A DNA stretch of 31,069 nt, taken from positions 1-31,069 of the IMG/VR virus record IMGVR_UViG_3300043419_000747; one strand, given 5' to 3'. The notes beneath the pieces are model-generated. The model saw only the letters and a program-made list of their open reading frames with translations. It made no database searches and had not been told where the DNA came from. Positions 28,892 to 31,069 of the stretch are shown here, in pieces (positions within the stretch are counted from its first letter, which is position 1; each line of letters opens with the position of its first letter). The stretch comes from a virus. A program made the translations under genes and the position numbers.

Positions 28892-29455
28892 TTACGGAAC
28901 CGGTGGGTATGCCGGCACAATATCAACGTCGCCGAATTGATCAAACGGGTAATCCGTAAACTCCGTCAAGAAATCCGGTTGGTTTGGTTCCTCAGCGGTT
29001 AGCGTAATTTGGTAACCGTTTAAATCGCCTTTAGCCTTTCCGCTCTGGTAGGTTCCCGCTGTCAAAAATGCACCGTCTGTTCTACCAACCATTAAAATTT
29101 GATCGTCGTATAAACGAACAAAAACGGCGACTTTAGCTTTTGACAAATTTTCTAGCTCTTTTTTCTTATCCGCAGCAAGTTTTCCGAGCGTCAACTCGAC
29201 TACTTGTGAATAATAAAGGGTTCCGTTTTCCAGGTTTGGAGTTGGTGTAACTGTCAACGCTCCGGTGTTGCGGTTTGGCTGATAGCGAAACAAGTCCGAT
29301 GAAGGTAATTGATTGATATATTCAACTCCGGAAACCGTAGTTAAAAAACCAATTCCGGTTTGGAACTGTTCCCAGTTGCCTATAAAAATCTCTTTTACCC
29401 CGCCAACTCCCTCGTTGCACTCGAGTAAAAAACCATTTGTTAAATTACAAGCCAT
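28892..29455 (-). CDS. Tail tube-like structural protein
   Basis: A 187-residue protein. It starts MACNLTNGFLLECNEGVGG and continues VKEIFIGNWEQFQTGIGFLT, with later LENGTLYYSQVVELTLGKLA, ADKKKELENLSKAKVAVFVR and GRTDGAFLTAGTYQSGKAKG followed by DLNGYQITLTAEEPNQP. The gene order and this pattern (Cys near the start, Gly-Gly-Val-Lys-Glu-Ile, and Gly-Tyr-x-x-Thr-x-x-x-Glu-Glu-Pro near the end) match major tail tube or major virion proteins I recall from Bacteroidota phages. It is flanked by hairpin terminators, as is common for highly expressed structural genes. A capsid-associated protein is the alternative. Confidence 0.6.
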   Translation of the reverse strand: MACNLTNGFLLECNEGVGGVKEIFIGNWEQFQTGIGFLTTVSGVEYINQLPSSDLFRYQPNRNTGALTVTPTPNLENGTLYYSQVVELTLGKLAADKKKELENLSKAKVAVFVRLYDDQILMVGRTDGAFLTAGTYQSGKAKGDLNGYQITLTAEEPNQPDFLTEFTDYPFDQFGDVDIVPAYPPVP

Positions 29456-29480
29456 TTTTTTCTAATTGTTAAAAGTTAGT

Positions 29481-29499
29481 GGGGGGCTGTTAACCCCCC
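29481..29499 (-). terminator. Hairpin after the capsid gene
   Basis: Six G at 29481-29486 pair with six C at 29494-29499 around a 7-base loop. On the minus strand the hairpin is followed by ACTAACTTTT, with only a modest T-run, so it could be a terminator or an mRNA-end stabiliser for the capsid transcript. Confidence 0.6.
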
Positions 29500-29505
29500 G
29501 AATAA

Positions 29506-30411
29506 TTAAAACCAGGTTCCGTAAGCGGCTATTTCGTTACCGATTCCGAACTGACAACCAGCGTAGAATTTAGCTGAGAAACGAACGTTATCCTCAGCAA
29601 ATTGGCCCATGTCCACAACCTGAATACTATTCCAGTCGCCCAAAATGTTTGTACCGAACCAAAGATTCGATTTTTGAGCCATTACGATCGTATCGTCTGG
29701 CATGCCTGGGCAAATTGCCAGCTGATAACCCAAATAAGATTTAGGCATTTCAGGGCCGCCGTAAGTGTACCAACCGTTTCCAGCCGCCGCACTTGCTTGC
29801 ATGAATGCTTCCCAAACGTTTTGAGCAATGTAAATAACTGGCTTTTCAGTTGAACGCTTAACAGCCGTTGGGCATTCAGCAACAGTCAAAGCAATTTTAG
29901 CGATTACGTTTCCGCTGTTGATCGCTACCGGAGTAGCAACGAAATTAACGCCTGAACCGCCCGCACTCATGAGAGTCAAAAGACCGTCGTATTGACCGGC
30001 TGTGGCGTTCGCACCTGTCCACAAAATTTCCTCATTCTTTGCCGCGATACCTTCCAACATGTTAGCGATCAAAACATCAACCAATGCTGGCTCGAGCTCA
30101 CCGTCTTGAACGAATGAAGCGCCCCAATCAGCTAGGAAAGTGTTTTTACAGATATTGCGCTGAACCTGGAATTTTTCCAGAGTCAAAATACGCTCGCTAA
30201 GGGTAACGGTTCCTAGAGGTGCAAAATCGCAGCTAGGAGCCTCGAAAGTGATGTTATCAACGAGTTTACGAACGACTTGTTTGTAATCAATGTTTTCCTT
30301 TACGGTTACATGTTGCAATGATTCGTTAGCCAAAAATGCGGCTTTAATGTACTGTCCCGCCGCCTGTCCGGCGAATGTGCTCGCCGGGTTAATTGTTACG
30401 TTTGTTGCCAT
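29506..30411 (-). CDS. Major capsid protein
   Basis: A 301-residue protein, the only complete copy in the window. It begins MATNVTINPASTFAGQAAGQ and contains TLEKFQVQRNICKNTFLADW, NEEILWTGANATAGQYDGLL, KPVIYIAQNVWEAFMQASAA and GYQLAICPGMPDDTIVMAQK, and ends CQFGIGNEIAAYGTWF. The central Gly-Ala-Asn/Gly-Gln-Tyr-Asp-Gly-Leu segment and the Ala-x-Lys-Ser-Asn-Leu-Trp-Phe-Gly-Thr segment suit an HK97-fold capsid. The order scaffold, capsid, tail-tube-like and an overall 300-residue size agree. It is followed by a GC hairpin. The first 67 codons are duplicated at the left edge with many silent differences. Confidence 0.85.
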   Translation of the reverse strand: MATNVTINPASTFAGQAAGQYIKAAFLANESLQHVTVKENIDYKQVVRKLVDNITFEAPSCDFAPLGTVTLSERILTLEKFQVQRNICKNTFLADWGASFVQDGELEPALVDVLIANMLEGIAAKNEEILWTGANATAGQYDGLLTLMSAGGSGVNFVATPVAINSGNVIAKIALTVAECPTAVKRSTEKPVIYIAQNVWEAFMQASAAAGNGWYTYGGPEMPKSYLGYQLAICPGMPDDTIVMAQKSNLWFGTNILGDWNSIQVVDMGQFAEDNVRFSAKFYAGCQFGIGNEIAAYGTWF

Positions 30412-31069
30412 TTTAAAATAAATTATTTAATGTTTTCGATATTTTTTAAAATTCTCTCTTTCAATGTCATTTGTGAAAACGCCTTTTCTTTTTTATCAGC
30501 GCCCATTGCAACGCGCTTCACTTCCTTAACCGAAGCCGCGGCGGGTTGCTTTTTGAGTGAGCTCAATTCTGTTTTGGTGTTTTTCAAAACAGACGAAAGC
30601 TGTTCGATTTTATCCTCAGCGGTTGTAAGCTCAGCGCTTAGGGTTGCGTTCTGGCCCTCGAGTGAAGCCACACGCTCTGTCAATTTTTCAATCGCGCCCA
30701 ACAAATCTTCGGAACTCATTTCGGTTTCCTCTAATTCTGGGAGGCCCATTTCGGCGACCATGCCCATTTCGTTTACGTCGATAAACTCGCCAGTCTCAAG
30801 CTCGTAACGGCCCTGAGCGGCTGGGACTTTGTTTCCTTCCTCGTCCTTAATGTAAACATCGACGCCAATAGCAAAAGCCGGAGCGCTTGTATAAATTGGC
30901 GTTCCGTCCTTTAGTTTACCCTCTGTTTCTAGGTTAACCTCGGTTTCTAAATTGATTCCGTAGGCTTTCGGATCAACGGCGAACTTTTCAAAAATCGCCT
31001 TTATTGAATTTTTCAAACTTGACATTTTGCGAATTATTTACAGAAAAAACGGAATGGCTAAAAATTTCC
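30209..31069. repeat. Right copy of imperfect terminal direct repeat
   Basis: Matches 1-861 at a constant offset with about 40 substitutions and no indels. In this copy the capsid gene is complete, so the right end carries the intact form of both duplicated genes. Confidence 0.95.
30423..31025 (-). CDS. Head scaffolding-like protein (right copy)
   Basis: The second copy of the 200-residue scaffold-like protein at 215-817, with the same coiled coil and basic C-terminus. It differs at two residues: it has Ile and Pro where the left copy has Thr and Ser (VYIKDEEGNKVPAAQGRYE). About 21 base differences fall in this gene, nearly all silent. The 11-base gap before the capsid start is unchanged. 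On a closed circle this and the left copy represent one locus, unless the duplication is real. Confidence 0.7.
   Translation of the reverse strand: MSSLKNSIKAIFEKFAVDPKAYGINLETEVNLETEGKLKDGTPIYTSAPAFAIGVDVYIKDEEGNKVPAAQGRYELETGEFIDVNEMGMVAEMGLPELEETEMSSEDLLGAIEKLTERVASLEGQNATLSAELTTAEDKIEQLSSVLKNTKTELSSLKKQPAAASVKEVKRVAMGADKKEKAFSQMTLKERILKNIENIK

Overview
The window looks like one complete genome, plus an overlap, of a tailed phage with a siphovirus-like gene set (tape-measure, tail-tube-like and tail-assembly-chaperone genes, no sheath). The host is probably a member of the Bacteroidota. Grounds for that host: two intergenic plus-strand promoters fit the Bacteroidota form TTTG-N21/22-TAnnTTTG; nearly all genes have A-rich leaders without a Shine-Dalgarno (SD) sequence; and several structural proteins resemble families I associate with Bacteroidota phages. 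The first 861 bases recur, imperfectly (about 95% identical), as the last 861 bases, so the contig closes into a circle of 30,208 bp. The two overlap copies come from slightly different strains or from a real duplication.

Layout. A minus-strand late region covers 13993 down to 1 and continues, through the circle junction, from 30411 down to 24382. In transcription order it holds a sigma-like protein, a cysteine-cluster protein, two tiny genes, a terminase small-subunit-like protein, a tail assembly chaperone with a probable -1 frameshift extension, a tail-terminator-like/fibre fusion, a gp10-like neck protein, two large tail proteins, a small membrane protein, the tape measure, an XkdF-like prohead protease, a scaffold, the major capsid protein, a tail-tube-like protein, a small beta protein, a multidomain portal, a head-tail adaptor, two membrane proteins (holin candidates) and an M15 endolysin. 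This order is shuffled relative to the usual portal-capsid-connector-tube-chaperone-tape measure-tip arrangement.

A plus-strand early/replication region covers 14028 to 24385. It starts with small genes that include an AT-rich three-gene cassette bounded by repeated perfect SD motifs. Next come a Cro-like helix-turn-helix protein, a DnaA domain IV-like protein and the terminase large subunit. An intergenic region with DnaA boxes and a promoter follows. Then come a Rad52-like annealing protein, a YqaJ-type nuclease, a possible structured RNA leader, a DnaD/replisome-organiser-like protein, DnaB helicase, NinG and several very small genes. The two arms converge with overlapping stop codons at 24382-24385.

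How it may work together: early plus-strand transcription makes recombination (annealing protein, nuclease, NinG) and replication (DnaD-like, DnaB) functions. The DnaA-like protein may act at the boxes just after terL. The sigma-like protein at the head of the late arm may switch on structural genes. I found no integrase, excisionase, tRNA, CRISPR array or insertion sequence. A virulent lifestyle is therefore more likely than an integrating one, although that is only absence of evidence. No gene-free stretch exceeds 300 bases once the small genes are included.
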